DNA of 7,844 nt from Christensenella sp. UBA3770. GTDB lineage: Bacteria; Bacillota; Clostridia; Christensenellales; CAG-1252. The translations under genes were made by a program, and so were the position numbers. Each line of letters begins with the position of its first letter. Position 1 is the first letter of the stretch. Of this stretch, positions 1 through 5,948 are shown one piece after another. The notes beneath the pieces are model-generated. The model saw only the letters and a program-made list of their open reading frames with translations, searched no databases and was not told where the DNA came from. The stretch covers positions 1-7,844 of the forward strand of contig DFFS01000074.1 of NCBI GenBank assembly GCA_002371075.1, written 5' to 3'.

Positions 1-629
1 GATTTGATAAAGGAAACGTAGTAGTAATAGGGGGCGTCCTCGCCGCCCAGCGCGTTTACCAGTTTGACGTAGATCTCGCGCGGCAGGTTGCCCGTGTCGC
101 TTTCGGTTTTGATCTGCTCGGCAAACTCCTTTTCCGCAACGGCAAGCGCATCTTTCCAGCCGATCATGCCGTATAGCTTGTCTTGGAGGGGCACTTCGCT
201 CTCCAATATGCCTTCTGCCTTGACCACAACCGACGTGATCTTGCCAAGTTCCTTTGCGTCTGCGACCTCGGCGGAAAAGGTGGCGCCCACCACGTCTTTG
301 ACAAGTTCGCCGCTCCTTTCGCCGTTTTCCCCCTTTAAAAGGTAGGTGTAGGTGTTGTTAAACAGTTCCGCCGAAAGCGGGGTGACGGTCAAGGTGGCAA
401 AGGGGGCAAGCTCCCCGACTTCGCCGTCGATGACGATGAGCTTCTCCTTTTCGCCGGTTACGAAGTTTGCGTTAAAATCCTCGTTGAGCCCCACGAAAAC
501 GCCGTCCGTGTAGGTGCTGACGCATTTTTCCAAGCCGGTCTTCTCGGGCTGTTCCGTCTTTTTGCAGGCGGCAAAGAGCACAAGGGAAATGACGATCAAA
601 ATGGCAATTGCAAGATAGGTTTTTTTCAT
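1..629 (-). CDS. Putative lipoprotein of unknown function (3' end cut off)
   Basis: The minus strand reads open from an ATG at 629-627 to the window edge, giving 209 visible residues. The N-terminus is a classic lipoprotein signal: two lysines (K2-K3), a hydrophobic stretch of about residues 5-19, then LFAAC with the candidate lipidated cysteine at residue 22. The mature part is acidic and lysine-rich, with no cysteine pattern or family motif I recognise. Residues 90-190 alternate strand-like and helical segments and end near a run of tyrosines. A GGAGG (640-636) lies seven bases before the ATG, which fixes the start. By inference the protein is anchored on the outer face of the membrane. It could be a solute-binding or uncharacterised surface lipoprotein. 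The gene is transcribed away from hflX. Confidence 0.8.
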   Translation of the reverse strand, partial: MKKTYLAIAILIVISLVLFAACKKTEQPEKTGLEKCVSTYTDGVFVGLNEDFNANFVTGEKEKLIVIDGEVGELAPFATLTVTPLSAELFNNTYTYLLKGENGERSGELVKDVVGATFSAEVADAKELGKITSVVVKAEGILESEVPLQDKLYGMIGWKDALAVAEKEFAEQIKTESDTGNLPREIYVKLVNALGGEDAPYYYYVSFIK

Positions 630-677
630 AGCTTTCCTCCGAAAAAAGTTACTGAATCGTATGCTTTTTTCGCGGGA

Positions 678-707
678 ATTATAACCGATGCTCAATTGAC
701 TTGATAA
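678..707 (-). promoter_or_regulatory. Promoter of the lipoprotein gene
   Basis: On the minus strand TATAAT (683-678) is a perfect -10 box. TTATCA (707-702) sits 18 bases upstream as a weak -35. Transcription would begin near 671, leaving a leader of about 40 bases that contains the GGAGG. The -35 overlaps the -35 of the divergent hflX promoter. Confidence 0.55.
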
Positions 708-729
708 ACTACGCAAGTTTTATTATAAT
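701..729 (+). promoter_or_regulatory. Promoter of hflX-dut
   Basis: TTGATA (701-706) and TATAAT (724-729) are separated by an ideal 17 bases. The predicted transcription start falls at about 735-737, on the hflX ATG itself (736). No Shine-Dalgarno sequence lies before that ATG, so the message is probably leaderless. Confidence 0.65.
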
Positions 730-735
730 ATCATT

Positions 736-2310
736 ATGATACACGGCAATACGGACGGCATCAAACGCGCCCTTTTGTGGCGGCTGGAAAAGCACCTCGG
801 CTTTACCGACAAAACTTCGCTCGTCAGCGAGGAAACTCTTTCCGTCATTACCGATTTTACAAAGGATACAGGCAGGGAGATCTCTGTGTTCATCAGCCGC
901 TCCGGCAGGGTGGAAGCCATCTCGGTGGGGGACGCCGTTAAAGCGGACGCGCTGTCCATAAGCAAGCGCCGCGGCGACGCTTCCAAAAGCAAGATCCGCG
1001 TGATCCACACGCACCCCAAGGGCTCGGCGCGCCTTTCCGCGGCGGATATCTCCGCCCTAAAGGAGATGCGTTACGATTGTTTGGCGGCAGTGGGCGTTTC
1101 GAGCGCCGGCGCAAGCAAGATGCAAATCGGCTACATTGCGCCGTCCGGCAACGTCAAGCTCGTGGATGCGGAGATCGGCACGATGGATCACGCCGCTCTT
1201 CTTGATTTGATAACCGAATGCGACAAAGTGGGCAAATCCAAGTCCGCCACCAAAGAGGAGGTCAACAACCGTTGTTTGACGGTGGGCGTCGGCGACGAGG
1301 AGTCGCTGTACGAACTCAAGCGTTTGGCGGAGACCGCGGGGTATGATCCCGTCGGCAAGATCATGCAAAAGCGCACGAGCGTCGACTCGGTGTATTACGT
1401 CGGCAGCGGCAAGATAGACGAGATCGCTATGGAAGCGCAGGTAAAAGACGCGGCTGTCGTGATCTTCGACGTGCCGCTCAGCGCGGTGCAGCATGCCGCT
1501 ATTGGGGAGAGACTGGGTCGCAAGGTCATCGACCGCGGCACCTTGATCTTGGAGATCTTTGAAAAGCACGCTACCACGGCGGAGGGCAGGCTGCAAGTGG
1601 AACTTGCCCGTTTGAAATACACGTTGCCCCTCCTTGTCGGACAGGGCGTTTCCATGAGCCGTCAGCGCGGCGGGTTGTATGCGATGGGCGGCGCGGGCGA
1701 AACCAAGCTCGAAACGGACAGGCGGCACATTCGCAGGCGCATCTCCGAGCTGACGGAAAAGTTGCATTCGCTTGAAGCGGGGCGCGATCTTCGCCGTCGC
1801 AAACGCAAGCAAAGCGGCGTCAAAAGCGTGACGCTGCTCGGCTACACGAACGCGGGCAAAAGCACCTTGATCAATCAGATGAGCCGCTCCGACCTGTATG
1901 CGGAAAACAAGCTGTTTGCCACGTTGGACAGTGTCAGTCGCAGCGTTTGGACAGAGCAGGGCAGTTTTGTCTTGACGGATACCGTCGGCTTTATTCGTAA
2001 CCTGCCGCACACGTTTGTGGAGGCGTTTAAGTCCACGTTGGACGAGGTGCGCTATGCCGATCTGCTGATCCACGTCGTCGACGCCTCTTCGCCCGAGATG
2101 CTTTCGCAGATCGCCACCGTGGAAAGCGTCATTCGGGAGATCGGGGCGGAAAGCGTCCCCATCATCACGGTATACAACAAGGCGGATAAAGCCGTTCGCG
2201 AGGAAGGAAAGCTGTACGTCAGCGCAAAGTTCGGTGAAAACGTGGACCTTTTGAAACAAATGATAACGGAAGCCCTCTTTGGGGCAAAGGAGCAAAACTA
2301 TGATCGTTAA
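736..2310 (+). CDS. hflX: GTPase HflX with JAMM-like N-terminal extension
   Basis: HflX is a ribosome-associated GTPase that binds the 50S subunit and splits stalled or hibernating ribosomes. The 524 residues include the HflX glycine-rich motif (318-330, GGAGE then TKLE and DRR). The G domain follows: G1 GYTNAGKST (369-377), G2 FATLD (394-398), G3 DTVG (415-418), G4 NKAD (481-484) and G5 SAK (496-498). Residues 1-170 form an extra domain not found in the roughly 430-residue E. coli protein. It contains E48, H91-T-H93 and, ten residues later, D104, which fits the JAMM metal-binding signature. The start at 736 agrees with the MI-x-GN-x-x-GI opening I recall for clostridial HflX. There is no Shine-Dalgarno site. 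The 3' end overlaps dut by 11 bases, so the two genes are co-transcribed. Confidence 0.95.
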   Translation: MIHGNTDGIKRALLWRLEKHLGFTDKTSLVSEETLSVITDFTKDTGREISVFISRSGRVEAISVGDAVKADALSISKRRGDASKSKIRVIHTHPKGSARLSAADISALKEMRYDCLAAVGVSSAGASKMQIGYIAPSGNVKLVDAEIGTMDHAALLDLITECDKVGKSKSATKEEVNNRCLTVGVGDEESLYELKRLAETAGYDPVGKIMQKRTSVDSVYYVGSGKIDEIAMEAQVKDAAVVIFDVPLSAVQHAAIGERLGRKVIDRGTLILEIFEKHATTAEGRLQVELARLKYTLPLLVGQGVSMSRQRGGLYAMGGAGETKLETDRRHIRRRISELTEKLHSLEAGRDLRRRKRKQSGVKSVTLLGYTNAGKSTLINQMSRSDLYAENKLFATLDSVSRSVWTEQGSFVLTDTVGFIRNLPHTFVEAFKSTLDEVRYADLLIHVVDASSPEMLSQIATVESVIREIGAESVPIITVYNKADKAVREEGKLYVSAKFGENVDLLKQMITEALFGAKEQNYDR

Positions 2311-2734
2311 GGTAAAAAAACTGGCGGAAAACGCCGTCCTTCCCACCTATGGTTCCCCGCAGGCGGCGGGTGCGGACCTCTACGCCCTCGTGGAGGGTAC
2401 GGTGACCATTGCGGCGGGTGAGACCTATCTTGTCCCCACCGGGCTTTCCGTGGAGATCCCCGAGGGATACGTCGGTTTGATCTATGCGCGTAGCGGGCTT
2501 GCCACCAAAAAAGGGCTGGCTCCCGCAAACAAGGTGGGCGTCATTGACTCCGATTACAGGGGGGAGGTCAAGGTTGCCCTCTTTAATCAATCGGGCAAAC
2601 TGCAAAGCATCTCGCAAGGGGAGCGCATCGCGCAGCTTGTGATCGCTCCGTATCTGTCCGTTGATTACGAGGAGGCGGATGAGCTTTCCGCCACCGAGCG
2701 CGGCGCGGGCGGGTTCGGTTCCACCGGCAAATAA
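2300..2734 (+). CDS. dut: dUTP diphosphatase (dUTPase)
   Basis: This enzyme hydrolyses dUTP to dUMP and pyrophosphate, keeping uracil out of DNA and supplying dUMP for thymidylate synthesis. All five motifs of the trimeric dUTPase family are present in 144 residues: AGADLYA (23-29), ARSGLA (63-68), GVIDSDYRGE (80-89, with the catalytic Asp83), RIAQLVI (109-115) and RGAGGFGSTG (134-143, the C-terminal arm that closes over the nucleotide). I chose the ATG at 2300 because AAAGGAG (2286-2292) lies seven bases before it and because the family starts directly with the first beta strand. An in-frame ATG at 2279 would add seven residues. The gene overlaps the end of hflX, consistent with coupled translation, and is followed by a terminator. 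Confidence 0.96.
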   Translation: MIVKVKKLAENAVLPTYGSPQAAGADLYALVEGTVTIAAGETYLVPTGLSVEIPEGYVGLIYARSGLATKKGLAPANKVGVIDSDYRGEVKVALFNQSGKLQSISQGERIAQLVIAPYLSVDYEEADELSATERGAGGFGSTGK

Positions 2735-2746
2735 GTGTAAAAAAAC

Positions 2747-2777
2747 AAAAAAGCAGGGCTTGACCCTGCTTTTTTTG
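2747..2777. terminator. Bidirectional intrinsic terminator
   Basis: AGCAGGG (2752-2758) pairs with CCCTGCT (2764-2770) around a five-base loop. The stem is flanked by A-rich sequence on the left and T-rich sequence on the right, so either strand yields a hairpin followed by a U-tract. It lies between the convergent dut and DUF4364 genes and can stop transcription from both sides. Confidence 0.9.
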
Positions 2778-2794
2778 ATGCCTTTATATGCGTT

Positions 2795-3322
2795 TTAGCA
2801 ATCCAGCAGATTGTCGCACAGCGCGCTGTACACCGACCCTGCGCGGTTTTGCCAGTTTTTGAAGATATACAACGCGGTCTCCTTGCTTTCCACCACCATC
2901 TTAAGCTCCACCAAAGCGCCCTCGCCGCCCGGCTTCAAAATGCGAAGCAGCACGGTGTACGTTTGGTCGCTGTTGCGGAAGTAATCGCTGACGTACTCCT
3001 GACGACGGCGGTACTTCATGCGGTCTTCCTTAACGGAAGCGTTGATCTCCTCGCGGAGCGAGATGGGAATGCGGGTGTAAAAGTTGGCAAGGCACATTCT
3101 GCCGTCCGGCGTGATGGAATAGGTGACCTTGCTGCCGGTCATTTTCTTTTGGATAAACGAAACGTCCTCAAGCGCGGCGATGGCGTCCTTGCAGTCCATA
3201 TAATTCATCCAATCGTGGTCGCTCGTGCAAAGATCGGTCAAGACATCCTCCTCGAGGGGCACGTCCATCTTGTCCATTGCGTAAAGCAAAATCAACTTTA
3301 TGAGGGTGGAATCCGTCGGCAT
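2795..3322 (-). CDS. DUF4364 family protein, probable winged-helix
   Basis: The 175-residue product resembles the DUF4364 family, small Firmicute proteins whose N-terminal half looks like a winged helix-turn-helix. Supporting features are the opening LIKLILLYAM helix (7-16), a second helical region ending in a strand and wing (about 43-78) with YSITPDGR (68-75), and the following RIP (84-86). The C-terminal half (about 115-175) alternates strands and a long helix ending in NW. No catalytic motif is visible. A DNA-binding regulatory role is inferred from the fold only. The ATG at 3322 is preceded by GAGG (3332-3329) at six bases, just after the TGA of the upstream gene (3336-3334), so it is the last gene of the rpsT operon. 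Confidence 0.8.
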   Translation of the reverse strand: MPTDSTLIKLILLYAMDKMDVPLEEDVLTDLCTSDHDWMNYMDCKDAIAALEDVSFIQKKMTGSKVTYSITPDGRMCLANFYTRIPISLREEINASVKEDRMKYRRRQEYVSDYFRNSDQTYTVLLRILKPGGEGALVELKMVVESKETALYIFKNWQNRAGSVYSALCDNLLDC

Positions 3323-3333
3323 ATATTACCTCG

Positions 3334-4074
3334 TCAAATCAGGGCGTAAAGCGCGAGAAATTCCGAAACGTCGCTAAATTTGCGCTCAGCTTTTTTGTTG
3401 CCGTCCAAAGCGAGCTTGAGCCCGATCCAGATGGTTTTGATGATCCTGACGTTGCCCTTTTCCAAGGCGTAGTACAGTCCGTCCGTCATGGCTATAAGGT
3501 CTTCTCTTTTCTTTTGCGAAAGTTTGTTGTCTTCCACAAATGCGGTGCGCAGGGCAGAGAACAGGGGCGCGGCGTTTTCCAAAACCGCGTCGGTGACCTT
3601 GACGGTCACCTCGTCTTCCGCCGAACCGTCCCCTTTGTCCGCGTCCGCCAAAAACAACTCACGGAACGCCCGCTTGTAGGGCAAAAGCACGTCGTCGCAA
3701 AAGTGGCGGTAACGCGCGTTGTTGTCCGCGTTTTGCCAAAAGGTTTGAATAAAAGAGGTCAACGACCTTGCTCCGACGTCAAAATCGTGGAGAAGACCGG
3801 TGACCAATGCGATGACCCTTTTGTTGCTCTTGGGAAGAGTGAAAACGTAGCCGTCTTCCGTCTCTTGGACGGCGGCGGCAAGCTCCGCCTCGTAATCCAC
3901 ACCCTTCTTGCAATCGGTAATGAAAGCACGAAGGTAATCGCTGTACACCAAGCATCTTAAAAGGTCCGTTATCGGCTTTTCCGTGATGATGAAGTTTGTT
4001 GTCGTAAGCGCCGTAACGGCTTCGTCAAACAGACGATAGGCGTCTTCTTTGGTGTGGATCTTGACTCCGGACAT
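3334..4074 (-). CDS. Uncharacterised helical protein in the rpsT operon
   Basis: I do not recognise a named family. The 246 residues have no signal peptide or membrane segment, so the protein is probably cytoplasmic. It seems to have two mostly helical halves joined by an acidic, glycine-containing linker (about 143-155). The first half carries aromatic-rich helices (for example SFIQTFWQN at 107-115 and LLPYKRAF at 130-137). The second half ends in a hydrophobic helix followed by a charged one. The gene begins 14 bases after the rpsT stop and ends just before the DUF4364 ribosome-binding site, so it is transcribed with both. The 14-base gap is pyrimidine-rich and has no Shine-Dalgarno sequence, so translation may depend on ribosomes finishing rpsT. 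A link to ribosome biology is only suggested by position. Confidence 0.75.
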   Translation of the reverse strand: MSGVKIHTKEDAYRLFDEAVTALTTTNFIITEKPITDLLRCLVYSDYLRAFITDCKKGVDYEAELAAAVQETEDGYVFTLPKSNKRVIALVTGLLHDFDVGARSLTSFIQTFWQNADNNARYRHFCDDVLLPYKRAFRELFLADADKGDGSAEDEVTVKVTDAVLENAAPLFSALRTAFVEDNKLSQKKREDLIAMTDGLYYALEKGNVRIIKTIWIGLKLALDGNKKAERKFSDVSEFLALYALI

Positions 4075-4088
4075 AAAGAAAAGGGAGA

Positions 4089-4355
4089 TTACTTCTTTAT
4101 GGCGTTAAGAGACTTGTTCAAAGATGCGATCTTGCGGGAAGCGGTGTTGATGTGATAAACGCCGTCGCTCTTTGCCTTGTTGATGACGGAAACCGTCACG
4201 GGGAGAAGTGCTTCCGCGGCAGCCACGTCGCCGGTGGCGATGACAGCGTTAAACTTCTTCACTGCGGTCTTAACTTCGGAGCGGATGGCTTTGTTGCGAG
4301 CGTACTCTTCTTTGGTGATCAATACACGCTTCTTTTGGGATTTAATGTTAGGCAT
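4089..4355 (-). CDS. rpsT: 30S ribosomal protein S20
   Basis: S20 binds 16S rRNA in the body of the small subunit and helps early assembly. The 88-residue product has the typical start MPNIKSQKKR, a basic three-helix layout with RNKAIRSEVKTAVKKF near residues 20-35, and the C-terminal region in which HINTASRKIASL (68-79) contacts rRNA in the family. Length is normal. A strong AAGGAG (4366-4361) stands five bases before the ATG. It heads a minus-strand operon with the uncharacterised protein and DUF4364, and is divergent from gpr, an arrangement I associate with clostridial genomes. Confidence 0.97.
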   Translation of the reverse strand: MPNIKSQKKRVLITKEEYARNKAIRSEVKTAVKKFNAVIATGDVAAAEALLPVTVSVINKAKSDGVYHINTASRKIASLNKSLNAIKK

Positions 4356-4369
4356 TTTGACTCCTTTTC

Positions 4370-4382
4370 GGTGCTATGCACC
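4370..4382 (-). promoter_or_regulatory. Leader hairpin just before the rpsT ribosome-binding site
   Basis: On the minus strand GGTGC (4382-4378) and GCACC (4374-4370) pair around ATA, ending three bases before the AAGGAG of rpsT. Such a stem could affect ribosome access. S20 synthesis is autoregulated in E. coli, but whether this hairpin has that role is a guess. Confidence 0.4.
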
Positions 4383-4408
4383 TTTTAATTGTTTTATAAG
4401 CAAATGAT

Positions 4409-4438
4409 ATTTTATCATAGCGGCGGCGCCCAACGCAA
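4409..4438 (-). promoter_or_regulatory. Promoter of the rpsT operon
   Basis: On the minus strand TTGCGT (4438-4433) and TAAAAT (4414-4409) are 18 bases apart. The predicted start near 4402 gives a leader of about 46 bases that includes the small hairpin and the AAGGAG. The GC-rich spacer between AT-rich flanks is unusual but compatible with a sigma-A type promoter. Confidence 0.5.
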
Positions 4439-4483
4439 TAATTTTTCGATAATATTTTATTTTATTTAACGCACGATAACCGT

Positions 4484-5233
4484 ATGGAAAATTTTTCGTT
4501 GCTTGCTTTGGAGTTTGCCGAAACCGCGGGGCGGGGCGAGGTGGTGGAAGAAAAGAATTTGACCCCCACACTAAAGCGACTGTGCTTTGTCGCGCCGGCT
4601 TCGTTTGGCGAGGGGCAAGGGTATCGCCGCGGCGTTTATCACACTTTGATCACCAAAGGTGATCCGTTGACGGACGACAGAGTCTTGGAGGACATCAAAA
4701 AGGGGATCGCGTCTTCCCTTTCAAAACTGGGCGCGGCAGGAAAAAGGCGCGTTCTCGTCGTGGGGCTCGGCAATCCAAACGCCGTCGTGGACGCTTTGGG
4801 GGTCGAAACGGTCAAACGACTTTTCGTCGGAAAGAGGGGCAGGCGCTACGTTGCCGCCCTCGTGCCGTCGGTTTTCGGATTGACGGGGCTGGAGACCGCC
4901 TCCGTCGTAAAGGGGGTGGCGGCGGAATTCTTGCCCGACCTTATCCTTTCGGTGGATACGCTTGCGACAAGTCGCGCCGAGAGGCTGTTTCGTGCGGTGC
5001 AGATCAGTGACGGCGGCGTGGTCCCGGGCGGCGGCGTCGGCAACCGTCGCGTCCCGCTTTGCAAGGAGAGTTTGGGCGTCCCCGTCCTGTCCCTCGGCGT
5101 TTCGATGCTTGCCCGTTTTGCGGATCCCGCTTTCCCCGCGGGACTTGTCGTCACGCCCAAAGAGATCGACCTTTTGGTGCCCCGTTTTGCAGGGGCGCTT
5201 GCCGGTGGGGTGGAAAAGGCGTTGTTTGGTTGA
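4484..5233 (+). CDS. gpr: Germination protease GPR, short form
   Basis: GPR (peptidase family A25) degrades the small acid-soluble proteins that coat spore DNA, releasing amino acids at germination. The 249-residue product matches the family: GLGN (94-97), DALG (103-106), GLTGLET (132-138), VDTLATS (157-163), QISDGGVVPGGGVGNRR (173-189), LGVPVLSLGV (197-206) and the C-terminal VTPKEIDLL (223-231). D103 and D158 line up with the two catalytic aspartates of Bacillus GPR (127 and 193). Bacillus GPR has about 370 residues. Here the N-terminal propeptide and a region of about 100 residues before VTPKE are missing. In-frame stop TAA at 4439-4441, with no start codon between it and 4484, makes this ATG the earliest. 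No Shine-Dalgarno sequence precedes it. The gene suggests an endospore-forming host. Confidence 0.9.
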   Translation: MENFSLLALEFAETAGRGEVVEEKNLTPTLKRLCFVAPASFGEGQGYRRGVYHTLITKGDPLTDDRVLEDIKKGIASSLSKLGAAGKRRVLVVGLGNPNAVVDALGVETVKRLFVGKRGRRYVAALVPSVFGLTGLETASVVKGVAAEFLPDLILSVDTLATSRAERLFRAVQISDGGVVPGGGVGNRRVPLCKESLGVPVLSLGVSMLARFADPAFPAGLVVTPKEIDLLVPRFAGALAGGVEKALFG

Positions 5234-5929
5234 TCATCTCAAAAGAGAGGCAAGAATGCCAAGGTATCTTTCCGTTTGATCTTTTCCGGTAAAGACAAAC
5301 TCAAGAGAGGGATTTTTGCAGCCCGTTTCGGGCAACACCGCTTTGATGAGCCCGGCAAGATGCGCCGCCCCGTCAAGGATCTTGGCGCGGGGCAAAATGC
5401 GTCTGACCGAATCTTTTGCAAACAGATAATGCGAGCAGCCCAAGTAAACGGTTTCAACGTCTGCGTAAGGGAGAAGCAAGGGACTCAAGTAGGCGTCCGT
5501 TCTCCTTGTTTCCGGGTATTCTCCATCAATCAGGGACGCAAGTTCCTTTGGCGTCAACAAGCTAACGTCCTTTTCGATCTTGGGCAAATACAGGGCGGTT
5601 GTGGGGGTAACCAAAAGCAAAGATTTTTTTCCAAGCAGGTCGGGGCGCGGCATCAACCCAAAGACGGGCGGGACCACCCTTTTTCTGACGTAGTCCAATG
5701 CGGAAACCGAGAGCGTGTTGCACCCGAAAACAATGGCGTTTGCGCCCCGATCCGCAAGTTGCCTTGCGTTTTCCAAAGCGATTTGCCTGAGCTCTTCGCC
5801 GTTTTTGTCCCCATAGGGGAGGTTCTTTCCGTCCGCAAGATAAATATAAGAGTCGCCGCAGCGCTCTTTAATGAGTGTGCTAAGCACGTTTAATCCGCCG
5901 ATGCCGCTATCCGTGACGCCAATCTTCAT
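5234..5929 (-). CDS. murI: Glutamate racemase
   Basis: MurI interconverts L- and D-glutamate without cofactor, supplying D-Glu for peptidoglycan. The 231 residues contain DSGIGGLNVL (7-16) with the conserved Asp7, NLPYG (36-40), the first catalytic cysteine in GCNTLS (C70) and the second in GCSHYL (C165, H167). These are the residues the family needs for two-base proton transfer. It is shorter than the usual 260-290 residues, but all active-site motifs are present. The ATG at 5929 has no Shine-Dalgarno sequence and lies five bases after a TATAAT, so the message is probably leaderless. Its stop codon directly abuts that of gpr on the other strand. A repeat element lies immediately upstream. 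Confidence 0.92.
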   Translation of the reverse strand: MKIGVTDSGIGGLNVLSTLIKERCGDSYIYLADGKNLPYGDKNGEELRQIALENARQLADRGANAIVFGCNTLSVSALDYVRKRVVPPVFGLMPRPDLLGKKSLLLVTPTTALYLPKIEKDVSLLTPKELASLIDGEYPETRRTDAYLSPLLLPYADVETVYLGCSHYLFAKDSVRRILPRAKILDGAAHLAGLIKAVLPETGCKNPSLEFVFTGKDQTERYLGILASLLR

Positions 5930-5934
5930 AGTTG

Positions 5935-5940
5935 ATTATA
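5935..5940 (-). promoter_or_regulatory. -10 box of murI
   Basis: TATAAT on the minus strand (5940-5935) is a perfect -10 ending five bases before the murI ATG. Only a weak -35 is found (TTCACT, 5965-5960, spacer 19), and it lies inside the end of the adjoining repeat element. The start of transcription should fall on or next to the ATG. Confidence 0.55.
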
Positions 5941-5948
5941 TGCCGTGC

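Noticed and set aside
2279..2302. Earlier dut start at 2279
   Set aside because: The start at 2300 has AAAGGAG at seven bases and matches the family N-terminus; 2279 has neither.
1057..2346. 429-residue minus-strand reading frame opposite hflX
   Set aside because: It is antisense to a gene with all HflX motifs intact and is a by-product of GC-rich codon use.
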